Below, piece after piece: positions 54,891 to 64,000 of a stretch of 64,000 nucleotides of DNA; the stretch's first letter is position 1; every line of letters starts with the position of its first letter. Made by a program: the position numbers and the translations under genes. The notes under the pieces were generated by a model. It saw only the letters and a list, made by a program, of their open reading frames with translations, was not told where the DNA came from and did no database searches. This DNA is from Apoda limacodes (taxonomy: Eukaryota > Arthropoda > Insecta > Lepidoptera > Limacodidae): positions 13,013,019 through 13,077,018 of the forward strand of contig OX291546.1 of the NCBI GenBank assembly GCA_946406115.1, in the 5' to 3' direction.

Positions 54891-55349
54891 AAAAAATCGG
54901 CCAAGTGCAAGTCGGACTGGCGCACTAAGGGTTCCGTACCATTATCTATAAAACTGGCAAAAAAATCAAGTTTGTTGTATGGGAGCCCCCCTAAAATATT
55001 TCTTTATTTTAATTTTATTATTTATTTTTTAAGTGACTATATAACTAAATATTCTGTGAATATTTTAAGCGTCTACCTGTTGCCGTTAACAATATCGTGC
55101 AAAAACGAGCAAAAAATCACGTTTGTTGTATGGGAGCCCCCTAGAAAATTTTTTTTTTATTCTATTTTTTAGTATTTGTTGTTATAGCGGCAACAGAAAT
55201 ACATCTTCTTTGAAAATATTAACTGTCTAACTATCACGGTTCATGAGATACAGCCTGGTAGCAGACGGACGGATGGACGGACGGACGGAGAACGGAGTCT
55301 TAGTAATAGGGTTCCGCTAATTACCCTTTGAGTGCGGAACCCTTAAAAA
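54891..55349 (+). repeat. Dispersed repeat family B, copy 4
   Basis: Same orientation and order as 4891-5330, including a doubled 'gtttgttgtatgggagcccc' block, 'gttgttatagcggcaacaga', 'cacggttcatgagatacagc' and a GGAC array at 55263-55288. The 66-codon frame in it arises from the doubled block. Confidence 0.8.
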
Positions 55350-55570
55350 CTTACAAAAATCTTATCAAAACTTTTATGATTGCTATCTTTAATATATAAA
55401 TCAGGATAGACCACAGTCAAACTAGGTTCCAATCAATGACATTATATAGTTAAAAGCTAGTGGAAAATTGAATTGAAATTTCTTTCTTTACACATGAATC
55501 AAAAATCTAAAAATCTTGTTACTTGCAATCAATCTTATCACAACTAAATATTATTAAATAAATAATGAAT
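55350..55570. other. Interval between family B and SINE family C
   Basis: No supported feature. Confidence 0.3.
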
Positions 55571-55571
55571 A

Positions 55572-55813
55572 AATATAATTTTTTTGGCATTACACACAGC
55601 GCCGTCTGGCCCCAAAGTAAGCAAAGCTTATGTTATGGATACCAGACAACGTATACCAATACATATATTATTTTTTTTTGTAAATACATACATATCCTAC
55701 ATAATTACGACCAGACTCAAGACAAACACAAATGTTTGTCCAGTGTGGGAACTGAACCTACACCCTCTGCACAGCAGTTAGCCACACTACCAACTTAGCT
55801 GCAAGGGAGTCAA
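55572..55813 (-). mobile_element. SINE family C, full copy
   Basis: Minus strand: 'actcccttgcagctaagttg', a degraded B box ('gtaggttcagttcccacac'), 'tggacaaacatttgtg', 'gtatacgttgtctggtatcc' and 'ggccagacggcgctg'. The overlapping plus-strand frames of 77 and 65 codons are artefacts. Confidence 0.78.
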
Positions 55814-55974
55814 TTAATCCATTACCACCACGTTAATCAAATTAACCTAAAACTAAAACGGAACTTAATAAAAAAATACAGCCCATTAAGACTTCTTTGA
55901 TTACTCAAAGGAATGTTCTGTGGATGCCACTCCAAGCCTCTCATTACTAACAACATTCAACTTGACGTGTGTGA

Positions 55975-56110
55975 TTCTCGGTTCTGGTGCCGTAGGAGCG
56001 CCTTATTTGACTGATTGGGCCATTTTTAGCCATCGCGACGTCGGAAGGGTGGCCCGACTGCCGCCGCCGCGTCAGAAATAGCGCGATCTCACTAATTATC
56101 ACCCCTGTCA
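55975..56110. promoter_or_regulatory. GC-rich island
   Basis: It contains 'ccatcgcgacgtcggaaggg' and 'cgactgccgccgccgcgtc'. No repeat partner and no convincing frame. Candidate regulatory element. Confidence 0.22.
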
Positions 56111-56429
56111 GACATTACTGTCGTAAGATAGGGGATCTAGATTAATTTTACGTCAATTTATATGAAATTTTACGCTTTGATAAAATATTGAACCGTTGAT
56201 AAAGATGACAACTTTGGAATAAATCGGTTATGTTTATTGTAAGTATACCTCAGGCGTTACCTAAGAGAAAGAGTAGCTGAAAGTAAATTCAACTTTGAAT
56301 CTTAAATAAGTATTAGTATACATTTTCTGATACGATTGGATTGGATACCAGGATATCCAACGTGGTGGTCTCCAATCTTGACTTACGTCTTATAGTTTGT
56401 CTATAATTGGCAAAGGTGGTATTTTTCTG

Positions 56430-56634
56430 TCCCTGATCTTTCATTTTACCACTTATTACTCTAAACCCGGTATGTATGACTTATGTATGTCCCATATATA
56501 AAACCACCTTTGTCCAAATGCTATCAAAAGCAGTGTTGTGCCGATAGGCTCACCCCCTGACACGTAGGACTCAAGTGGTTAGTGAAAAGAGGCTGTCCAC
56601 CACATGATGATGTGGGTGTGTTTTTCAGCCACTG
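56430..56634 (+). repeat. Dispersed repeat family D, copy 2
   Basis: 'gtccctgatctttcatttta', 'aaaccacctttgtccaaatg', 'agcagtgttgtgccgatagg', 'acacgtaggactcaagtgg' and 'catgatgatgtgggtgtg' align in order with 16366-16556. Confidence 0.6.
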
Positions 56635-56649
56635 ATTAACACTTTACGC

Positions 56650-56691
56650 CTCCCCTGGTGTTGTAAGCTTCCATAGGCTACGGTGACCGTT
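56650..56691 (+). mobile_element. LINE 3' scrap
   Basis: 'cccctggtgttgtaagcttc' then 'cataggctacggtgaccg' match 19872-19910 of the LINE, without the terminal part and poly-A. Confidence 0.65.
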
Positions 56692-57380
56692 AGCTTTAGC
56701 AAAAAATTGTCTATAAATAAATAGTACTTGTAATATAGTAAAAATTATAGTTTTACAGTTGTCAAGTTAAACTTAATGTTATCGGAAAGCGAAAACCGCA
56801 TCACAAATGCTTAGTTATATATTATATATATTGTAGGTATGTGTGATTCGTGTACAAACAATAAGACAACCAGCTGAACCCAAGGGTTTTTATTGAAATA
56901 CCTTTGACATATCTACACAGGGTTTTTACTGTTTGATAATTTTAAATTATCATGTAGGTTAATATGGAATGGAATCGAATATGTTTAACAGCTAATTATT
57001 TAAAAAAATGTTTGAACAAGATAAAGTTTTAAATTGTATAAGATCCAATTTTAGCAACAGAATTATCGGCACACAATAAATTAATTTCATAAAAGCTTTA
57101 CTTTGTTTTTCTTAAGCTCCACATTAATAAATTTAACAGCATTTTCAGATCTCTCAAAGTACAAAATAAACTCATAGATCATACTATTAAAAAGCGTAAA
57201 ACAACGCCTTGTCACCAAACTAAGCCATAACTCAGCTGAATGAAAATAATTTATAGCTCCTGATCCCTTACAACGAGAATAAATTCCGGACAGGATATGA
57301 ACATTTTACGTATCCTGCATATGAATAGAAGCATACGTTTTTAAGTAAACAAATGTAATGCGACGAGATTAACTACTTAC
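56692..57380. other. AT-rich interval, nothing recognised
   Basis: No supported feature. Confidence 0.35.
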
Positions 57381-57625
57381 AGAGCCTAAGGCCTAAGGTG
57401 GCCTAGTAACTTCGGGCGTGGTCAGTCATTGGATGGGTGACCAGCTAGAGGCACATTTTTATGAGTTCCTCCGTACTTCAGAAGGCATGTTAAACTGTCG
57501 GTTCTAGCTGTTGTTTTCATATAACAGCAGTTGTTGATCCAATTCAGAGTCCTTATGTGTGGCGTGGAAGTAGCTAGTAGTTCGACAACATCTTCCAATT
57601 TGCAATAAGCCTGACTTTGGCCATG
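57381..57625 (+). mobile_element. 5S rRNA-derived SINE (SINE3-like)
   Basis: 'ttcgggcgtggtcagtcatt' followed by 'ggatgggtgaccagc' closely follows the internal-control region (box C area) of insect 5S rRNA, where GGATGGGTGACC is nearly invariant. The rest ('ctccgtacttcagaaggcat', 'ttaaactgtcggttc', 'cagcagttgttgatcc') is unlike 5S rRNA and forms the SINE body. The 5' third of 5S is degraded, so this is not a 5S gene. Transcription by RNA polymerase III with TFIIIA is known for this SINE class. Confidence 0.72.
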
Positions 57626-57749
57626 TTTGTTGTGTAAATATTTTAAATCTGAGAAAACCTAAAAGTATACATGTACAATACCATAAAGTAGTTCAAAATA
57701 TTTTTTGAACACTTAAGTATATATTTTAAGAGGAGAAATTTAGCATACT

Positions 57750-58038
57750 AATAATATAAAGGCGAAAGTTCGTAAGTGTGTTGGCATGTATGTTTGAACC
57801 TTCTTCACGCTCAAACGACTAGACCAATTTTGATGAAATTTGGTATGGACGTAACCCTGGATTAACCCATTCACTACTTTTTATAGCCCAAACTATTCAA
57901 AAATTTTCGCGAAAATAACTATAACCGAGCTTAACCGAACTATAGCTACAGCTTATTTAATTAGTATATTAAAGGAATAAAGACTTCCACAACGATAGCT
58001 GAATTTAGGGCTGACGCAGCCGCTGGCAAAGCTAGTTT
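57750..58038 (+). repeat. Family G-like repeat ending GCCGCTGGC
   Basis: It starts 'atactaataatataaaggcg', has 'acgactagaccaattttgat', 'gaaatttggtatggacgta', and ends 'aatttagggctgacgcagcc', 'gctggcaaagctagt'. The 3' end is shared with 60545-60864. Typical dispersed lepidopteran repeat with no protein. Confidence 0.6.
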
Positions 58039-58935
58039 CAATAATAAAAACTAAAATTAATATTAAAAAAAAACATAAAATATTAGTTAAATATATTTGA
58101 ATATACCTATTGATTTTTTATATCACCTCCATAATCAACCCCATCTTTGTTTTGACAAAAAAAATTGCTGTGACAATCTTAAACATAAATTTCACTTCTA
58201 TTTGAAGTAAGAGGTGTATGTATATCCTTAGATAGGTACCTACTATGGGTCGATTGTGTTATTTAAGTAATGCATCCAGTCAGCTTAACATACATGCGAG
58301 AGTATTTGCAGAAACACGACTAAACTCATAACTCATACTTTATTAATGTTAGAAGATATATTTTCTGAACATGTGATCCAGCACGAGCTTGCATTATTTA
58401 CAGTCTCCTGACTGATATATGAACTAAAGCTTCCGGTGAAGGCAAAGCCATTTGGTGCCGACAAATAACCCTAGTATTTTTTTAACATTTACATCTATGG
58501 AATTGTATTTCACGTATTTCTTCCAGTATAAAATATAGTCGGGTAATTTTGACAAATGTGTTCGGAAGCTTTAACTTGGTGAGTTATCTACGTTGTTGCG
58601 GAGAGGCGGCTGCACCCTCGCTCAATCGACAAATAGGCTGTTTAGGGTCCAAGGTTTAACTGGAAGGAATAGTGAAAATGCCATAGACAAATAAAAGAAC
58701 AGAATACTCATATACATAACTATAAATTTACATATAAAAAATATGCCTATGAATTAGTGCAAAAAACATTCGCCTATTGAGTTTTGGTCGTAAAAACCTA
58801 TCATGTGAGCAATGATAAATTATTGCAGATATCTAAAAACTTGTTTATAAATTTACTAATTTTGTTTGTCATTGAAATTAAAAACATTTTTTATTGGGAT
58901 TATTTGCAAAGTTCTAGTAAAGTGATTTGTTTTAG
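58039..58935. other. AT-rich interval, nothing recognised
   Basis: A short GC-richer stretch at 58590-58640 ('ttgcggagaggcggctgc') is unexplained. Confidence 0.3.
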
Positions 58936-59184
58936 ATGTTTAAAGTGGTTTCAAAGTTAGAGTGTCTCCGCACTAATTGTTCAATTTTGGAAGCCAATAA
59001 TGGACAAAATATTTCTTTTAAGTTTTTTAAGAACCTCGAATGCCATTTAAAAGACCTATACACAGTAGGGTGCGTTAAAAATTATGTCCCTTTGTTCAAA
59101 ATTTATGAAGAACTACCTTCAAAAAACTCTTTTCTCGGTATATTACAAAACTATAAAGCGATTCACATAGGACACATATTATAA
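58936..59184 (+). CDS. Doubtful short frame preceded by a splice-acceptor-like site
   Basis: An 82-codon ATG frame follows directly after 'gatttgttttag', which resembles a 3' splice site. The protein is mixed in composition (segments SKLECLRTNCSILEANN and KIYEELPSKNSFLG), with no transmembrane segment or known domain. No AATAAA signal lies just downstream. A chance frame of this length is expected in this much AT-rich DNA, so it may not be a gene. Confidence 0.15.
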   Translation: MFKVVSKLECLRTNCSILEANNGQNISFKFFKNLECHLKDLYTVGCVKNYVPLFKIYEELPSKNSFLGILQNYKAIHIGHIL

Positions 59185-59565
59185 AATTTTATCTAAATCG
59201 ATGCAAATATGGTGAAAACACATAACAGTGACATTCAGACAGATGACGTAACTATAGAGGTTTCGTTTTAGCTATCTGGTTACGGAACCCTAAAAACAAT
59301 CTGACATACTTCATTAATTGATTTACATAATATTTTACATAAATTATCACCTATTATTTATCTATCATCCATAACTACAGTTTTCCATAGAACCTAAACA
59401 TTAAGCTAAAATTTTTTAACATTTTAACTGCATTTCAAATCACCCCAGCTGCTTGTTAAGACTAATTCACTTACTCACAGAGCCGTATAAAAGAGGTAAT
59501 CCTAATGTGAAATAAAATTCACAAAAAAAACTCTTAGTTAACCCAGCTCAGATTTTTTAATCAGT
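59185..59565. other. AT-rich interval, repeat scrap
   Basis: 'ttacggaaccctaaaaac' at 59280 is a repeat end of the 'ggaaccctaa' type. Nothing else. Confidence 0.3.
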
Positions 59566-59569
59566 CCGT

Positions 59570-59700
59570 GTCTCGTCACGCAGCGGTCTACAGTCTGCAG
59601 CCAGAGGTAATTAGGTTACGGTCCCCGCCGCGCGTGAGCGGAGTACCAACACCGCACCGCCTGTGGGCCCTCTTTGATTTCACTTCAAAGCTCCACTTCC
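59570..59700. promoter_or_regulatory. GC-richer island
   Basis: It contains 'acggtccccgccgcgcgtga' and 'ccaacaccgcaccgcctgtg'. Part of it ('gcagcggtctacag') could be tRNA-like, but no second box follows. Candidate regulatory element. Confidence 0.2.
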
Positions 59701-60540
59701 TTGCAAAATCCTGAGGCCATAGTTATCATCTAGCCACAGAAGTCATTGCAATTTTGGCTATAAGTATATACAAAGATATACCGAATATATTACAGAGATA
59801 AACTGCCAGGCTTTCGATTACGATAATTTTTGTCACTTTTGGCATATCGACGTCTGGATGTAGTGGGTCGGTCTCAATAAACGTATTAAGTTCGTAGATT
59901 AACGTAGTGTGCCAATAAAATCATCGATTTTGATTTTCGTTAATTAAATTAAATAACAAAAAAAAAAACAAAGTCGAAGCAAAAATTAAAAAAAAAACCC
60001 AAAAAGTTTGGGTGGCTCTTAGGTACTACTGTTTCAGTAAGAAAGTACGCTTAACTTGGTTGTATATATCTAGGAAACTATATAAATCAAGTAAAGTAGA
60101 ATTTTTAAAGTTGATGTTATTTTTGGTTTTATTCATATTTTTCTAGTTATATACTTAACCAAATCAAACCTAACTAGACCTAACTAGACCTAACCTAACT
60201 GTTTTTTTTTTTTTAAATTTCTATGTACATGCAGAGAAGAGATGCCCCCCTATATTACATTTATTTTTGTGTTATATCTTTATAAGAAGTATAATAATAT
60301 AATTACTTCTATGTACGTTGTTGGTTCGTGTACTTAAGGGTAAAAACCGCAATTTTTTTTCATACAAAATGAATTTTGATATAATCTCCGAATTTCCCTA
60401 AATTTTACCATACATCTTGATTTCAAATGCCATTATATATTCAGCCATTATTTTTTTTTTATTTTAACAAATGTGCCGGAATTTCATGTATGGAGCAACT
60501 TCAATTATTTTTGCCATTATTTTTTTATACTTTATAAAAA
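59701..60540. other. AT-rich interval, degenerate CCTAA run
   Basis: At 60165-60200 CCTAACTAGA and CCTAA units repeat, a loose match to the insect telomeric TTAGG motif. No gene seen. Confidence 0.3.
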
Positions 60541-60544
60541 AAAT

Positions 60545-60864
60545 AATCTATCAACGCACAGCTCCAACCACTAGACGATTCCAGCTGAAATTTGGCACAC
60601 ATATATCTATTGTGTTATAGGCGTGCGCTTAGAAAGGATTTTCCAAAACTCATCCCCTAGAGGGGTGAAACGGGGGTTCAAAGTTTGCATGGAGCACCAA
60701 GATCGCGAGGTTCATCCATAAGTTTATTAGTTCTTAGCAGTTAATTATTTATTATTTTTGAGAAAGAGAGAGAGAAAATGTCAAGTGAGATTGAGGGGTT
60801 GCCGGAAGAATCCTTCGCCGATAACCAAATTTAGGGCGGGCGAAGCCGCTGGCAAAAGCTAGTA
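60545..60864 (+). repeat. Family G-like repeat, copy ending GCCGCTGGC
   Basis: 'caaccactagacgattccag', 'gaaatttggcacacatata', 'cccctagaggggtgaaacgg', 'aatttagggcgggcgaagcc' and 'gctggcaaaagctagta'. It shares its 3' end with 57750-58038. Confidence 0.65.
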
Positions 60865-60932
60865 CATATATAAAGGGAGAGAACGGATTTTGTAAGTTTG
60901 TTTATACAATATGAAGCAGGTGGCTTCATAGT

Positions 60933-61056
60933 AGTAGTCCAGATGCATCATAAGCAGTGTTGTGCTATGGGTACATGTGTTCTGAAGTGGTGCTGCGGTA
61001 GCTATAACGCAAAACTAAAGTGGTTGGTGAAACGATACTTTCCCCCACATAATGAT
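60933..61056 (+). repeat. Dispersed repeat family D, partial copy 3
   Basis: 'agcagtgttgtgctatgg', 'actaaagtggttggtgaaac' and 'ccccacataatgat' follow the order of the copies at 16366 and 56430. Confidence 0.45.
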
Positions 61057-61794
61057 ATCATTATTTTTAGTTTTAATCAGATTTTGAACGTGTTATTATA
61101 GGTTTTTATATCATTGTCCTAATTTGGGCAGCCTCTAGTTTTTAACTACTGGTAACAAACTCTGCTGCTAAATTCATATCAATCATCAGTCAATGACATA
61201 AGATGTAAGAAATGCCGGGTCGCCATGATCAATTGAAAGTGGCAGAACATTTTGAATACCACAAGTGGTCTCATCATTCGTCATTCGTACATGGCAATAA
61301 GAGACTTTCTGCAGCACATATGGAAATAATATTCAATATCAATAACTCACGCACCGAATTAATTACTTATAAGAAAATTCTACTTCCTAAATTTAATAAC
61401 GTTTTCAAAGTCCAAATTAAGTGACATTTTCCAAAGCAGTATAAGGACAAAAGCGTTTACCCGGTTCTGTAAAGAGCCCTCGATATAAGTGGTTGGGGTC
61501 CTTTTAACTTGCAGAGAACGAGAAGTGTTTGTGCGCTGCCTTCTCACCCTCCCTACACCGACCGACACTCACTTAAAATAAAGATTATAATTATTTTGTA
61601 TTTCCTAAAATGTAATGCAGCATGCAAACAATATTGTTTTATGCATAACTAACACATATGAAAGTTTGCCTACCCTGTAAAATAGCTACTAGCTAGCTGT
61701 TTTTTTTATTATATTTTTTTCTGTTTGAACATACTTAATTTCTAATTCATTACCTACCTCCATATATAAATAAAAAAAAACCGTTCAGATTATA
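61057..61794. other. Interval without recognised gene
   Basis: Short frames at 61212-61424 (plus) and 61568-61380 (minus) overlap and have no domains. Confidence 0.3.
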
Positions 61795-62042
61795 CATTTT
61801 CTATACTGCATGTACAAGGGGGCGACAGGTTCTAATTTTTCAGGATCAAGCTTTATTTTTTTCGCAAAACTGCTGAGGTACTTAGTAAGAAATCTAAACG
61901 TGAGATATACTTCTAGACATTTTGCCCCCGAGAACCCGAGTAATCCAGACTTTTTCGCAATAAGTGTGACGAATATACGGACGGACGAACATGAAGAAAT
62001 TACGTATTAGGGTTCCGCTTTTGCCATTTGGCTATCGAATCC
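61795..62042 (+). repeat. Dispersed repeat fragment
   Basis: 'gttctaatttttcaggatca', 'cgtgagatatacttctagac', 'acggacggacgaacatg' and 'tattagggttccgcttttgc' follow the order of a common lepidopteran repeat that ends 'agggttccgt'. Confidence 0.4.
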
Positions 62043-62047
62043 TAAGA

Positions 62048-62084
62048 TTTTTTTATACGACTGTGGTGGCAAAGACGCTTAACG
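62048..62084 (-). mobile_element. LINE 3' tip scrap
   Basis: Poly-T, 'tacgactgtggtggcaaag' resembles the reverse complement of the LINE terminus (taccactaaggtggcaaac). Very short, so uncertain. Confidence 0.35.
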
Positions 62085-62156
62085 TTCGTCCTACTATCCT
62101 GTCGTTATTGGAACACGTCGACAAATACATGCATATAAAATCGCCGTGTGGATGGT

Positions 62157-62311
62157 GAAAAGCGCCATCTAGTAGGTAGTAGCTAAACTAATAAAAATAA
62201 TATCATCTTTTGCTTACTTGTTACATGTTTTTCGAAAAGCGCCATCTAGTAGGTAATAGCTATACTATAAAAGTAATATCAACTTTTGCTTAGAATCTTG
62301 TATTTATGCTT
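62157..62311. repeat. Tandem duplication, 77-bp period
   Basis: Two copies of 'gaaaagcgccatctagtagg' (62157, 62234), each followed by 'agct.taaacta', 'taatatca', 'cttttgctta'. 'gcgccatctag' is itself a widespread insect repeat scrap. Confidence 0.8.
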
Positions 62312-63500
62312 AGAGCACAAATTAGTACCCATTTGTTAAATAATATCATTACTGTTACAAAAAGCTTACATTATTAGATTATATTATTTAATGTTATGAT
62401 ATTTTGAACTTTATTAACTAGTAACTTTGATTCAAATATTTGATGTAATTCGGCTATTCAACCATAGATGGCCATACGTAATAATTAAGACGGCTTTCTG
62501 ATTTTTGTATTTGTTATATTACAAGTAAAGAACCTCAATTTTGAAAAAAATATCTCAATTACATAGAACAAACCCAGACTCAGGACAAACACAAATATTC
62601 ACTACATAATTGATTGTACCGTGCGGGAATTTTAGTGATTCTGAAATTCCGTAAGTTCTAAAGTTTCGGAATGTTTTATTACTCTATTCGTAGTTATATC
62701 CAATAAACCTGAAATAGTTCAGTTTGGTAAAACTAGATGAAACTATATTTTACACGAAAATATAGTTGATAGTCGAATTCATAGTTCTAGTTTTTTTCCT
62801 AATTCTCAGATGTGTGATAGTTTTTGTGAATAATTATTTTAAAAGTGATAACGTTAACCAAATCAAGTTACTGTTCCACACGCACCATATAAAAATAATG
62901 ATAAAAATACTGTCTTCATTGTTACAAGTATTCATTAATTATTTTTTAACCTAAAAGAGGTCAATGATAACAACCATAGTAATGAAATGTTTAGTTTTCC
63001 AACTTTTCTTGAGAAAACTACAATAATTTGTTTTGTTCGAAACTTGACTAACCTAAATTTATCAAGCTCCAATACATAATTATTAAAAACTTTAGTTGCA
63101 CCTCACAACGGACTAAACAGATAAAATTATTGAAATAATTTTAAGACTGTAATTTTATGCACTTAGATAAATCAAATACACATCGATAACTTCCTTATTA
63201 ATTACAAAATCAAATGTCCAAGAAAATTTTCGTAAATATACCTATAGGTAATTTAGCTTAACACTAACTCCACCATTAGATTTGATTTGTTTCCTGTTAG
63301 TACAAACAAAGCATATTTCAAGAAAACTTTAACATGAATGTTAAAACAATAAAACCTACAATCAGAATGTTTTGTATAGTTTCTGGAACACGTCAGTTAC
63401 CTTTAGTTAACTTTTCTGCTAAAACTGGCCACTTTTAGCAGAAATAAAATAAAACTCACAGATGTATTTTAGGAACAATGCAAAATGTTTTTAAGAAAAT
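62312..63500. other. AT-rich interval, nothing further
   Basis: A SINE family C scrap lies at 62569-62635 ('caggacaaacacaaatattc', 'taccgtgcgggaat'). The rest shows no feature. Confidence 0.3.
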
Positions 63501-63502
63501 AT

Positions 63503-63830
63503 GATTCGCGGCGCCTCACAGCGTGCTTCATACAAACTTTCCCACTTATTTTTGACACATGTTTGACAGTGACATTACAAACACCATGAAGTATTTACAC
63601 AACAGACATGTTGGAATGGTCTGCAGTATGTTAGTTTTTTATAAATTAATAGTTTAGAAGTTATACAGGATTTTAGTTTTTCATATAACTGGTATCAAAT
63701 AATATTAAAAGTATTTGTAAACATTTTATAGGATTTTGGGAAACCACAGACATAGATATTTAGCTTGAGATTATGTCTACCCAATTTTACAGTTTTTGAT
63801 CAGTATACCTATGTCAAGACGCCGCGAATC
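63503..63830. mobile_element. Possible TA-flanked element with 14-bp inverted ends
   Basis: gattcgcggcgcct (63503-63516) and agacgccgcgaatc (63817-63830) are reverse complements with one mismatch. TA dinucleotides lie just outside on both sides (63500-63501, 63832-63833). The interior is AT-rich and non-coding. TA flanks suggest Tc1/mariner-type mobilisation; the ends alone could also be chance or a repeat in two orientations. Confidence 0.45.
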
Positions 63831-63958
63831 GTATTCTTTTTACAAGTAGGTTACGACAATTTTTTTAACATCTATGTATCTTTGAAACTTTGTACAAAGA
63901 GCAAATTAAAAATCTAATGACAGTGCTAGAATGTAGGGTGTAATTGAAATTCACTAAC
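63831..63958 (-). other. Intron start next to the edge exon
   Basis: On the minus strand the sequence begins GTTAGTGAAT at 63958 and is AT-rich, as expected of intron sequence. No acceptor is assigned. Confidence 0.35.
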
Positions 63959-64000
63959 CTTTATTTGATCAGCAGCCTTTTTCGCCAGCACGGGATCCAA
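63959..64000 (-). CDS. Partial exon at window edge, donor side
   Basis: The minus strand reads 14 sense codons, LDPVLAKKAADQIK, up to AAG|GTTAGT, a good 5' splice site (phase 0). The other two frames contain stops within these 42 bases. Base composition is richer in G+C than the adjoining intron-like DNA. The exon continues beyond the window, so its product is unknown. The residues do not identify a family to me. Confidence 0.45.

Noticed and set aside
57381..57500. 5S rRNA gene
   Set aside because: Only the box C region matches; the 5' third and the 3' end are not 5S, and a SINE body follows.
60165..60200. Interstitial telomeric (TTAGG)n repeat
   Set aside because: Only a few CCTAA units, interrupted by CTAGA; too short and irregular.

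Overview
This window looks like AT-rich, repeat-packed, non-coding DNA from a lepidopteran (moth or butterfly) nuclear genome. The diagnosis rests on repeats typical of that order: many 5'-truncated LINE tails sharing the end '...gcttaccatcaggcggacc...ccaccttagtggtat(A)n', a LINE tail ending '(TATG)n', several tRNA-derived SINE families and a 5S-rRNA-derived SINE. No bacterial-style gene, operon, rRNA gene, functional tRNA gene or CRISPR array is visible. Most open frames of 60-100 codons here look like chance frames in AT-rich DNA, or frames inside transposons.

Host coding sequence is almost absent. Two minus-strand segments look like exons: a 170-codon ATG-initiated open segment ending at a GTATTT donor (40754 to 40245), and a 14-codon exon end at the right edge with a GTTAGT donor (64000 to 63959). 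If the edge exon is real, the DNA to its left starts as an intron, possibly a very long one, of a minus-strand gene. About a dozen GC-richer islands without obvious repeat structure (near 4.1, 15.9, 16.9, 17.9, 29.2, 42.2, 45.7, 48.6, 50.0, 51.6, 56.0 and 59.6 kb) are candidate regulatory elements or untranslated exons.

Layout: 0-8.5 kb holds an inverted-repeat element, LINE tails, a LINE reverse-transcriptase remnant and dispersed repeats. 8.56-11.67 kb is a very large, nearly perfect palindrome (two arms of about 1.43 kb around a 237-bp spacer), the most striking object here. 11.7-21.4 kb contains LINE copies, a TTAA-flanked MITE, a MITE nested inside a SINE next to the longest LINE copy (YADD box intact), and a 246-bp terminal-inverted-repeat element. 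22-30 kb carries SINEs, four-copy family B members and a tandem array of about 205-bp units. 30-40 kb has local duplications, second copies of the 0-kb and 14.7-kb elements, a 20-bp-stem hairpin and two LINE copies. 42-46 kb is a cluster of one tRNA-derived repeat family with a perfect 20-bp hairpin among them, plus the second copy of the 18.5-kb MITE. 48-62 kb holds more repeats, the 5S-derived SINE and GC islands. The last 0.5 kb has a possible TA-flanked element beside the edge exon.

Nothing here works together as a pathway. The window records successive transposon insertions in an intron or intergenic region. All family names come from pattern recognition; copy comparisons were made by eye within the window.
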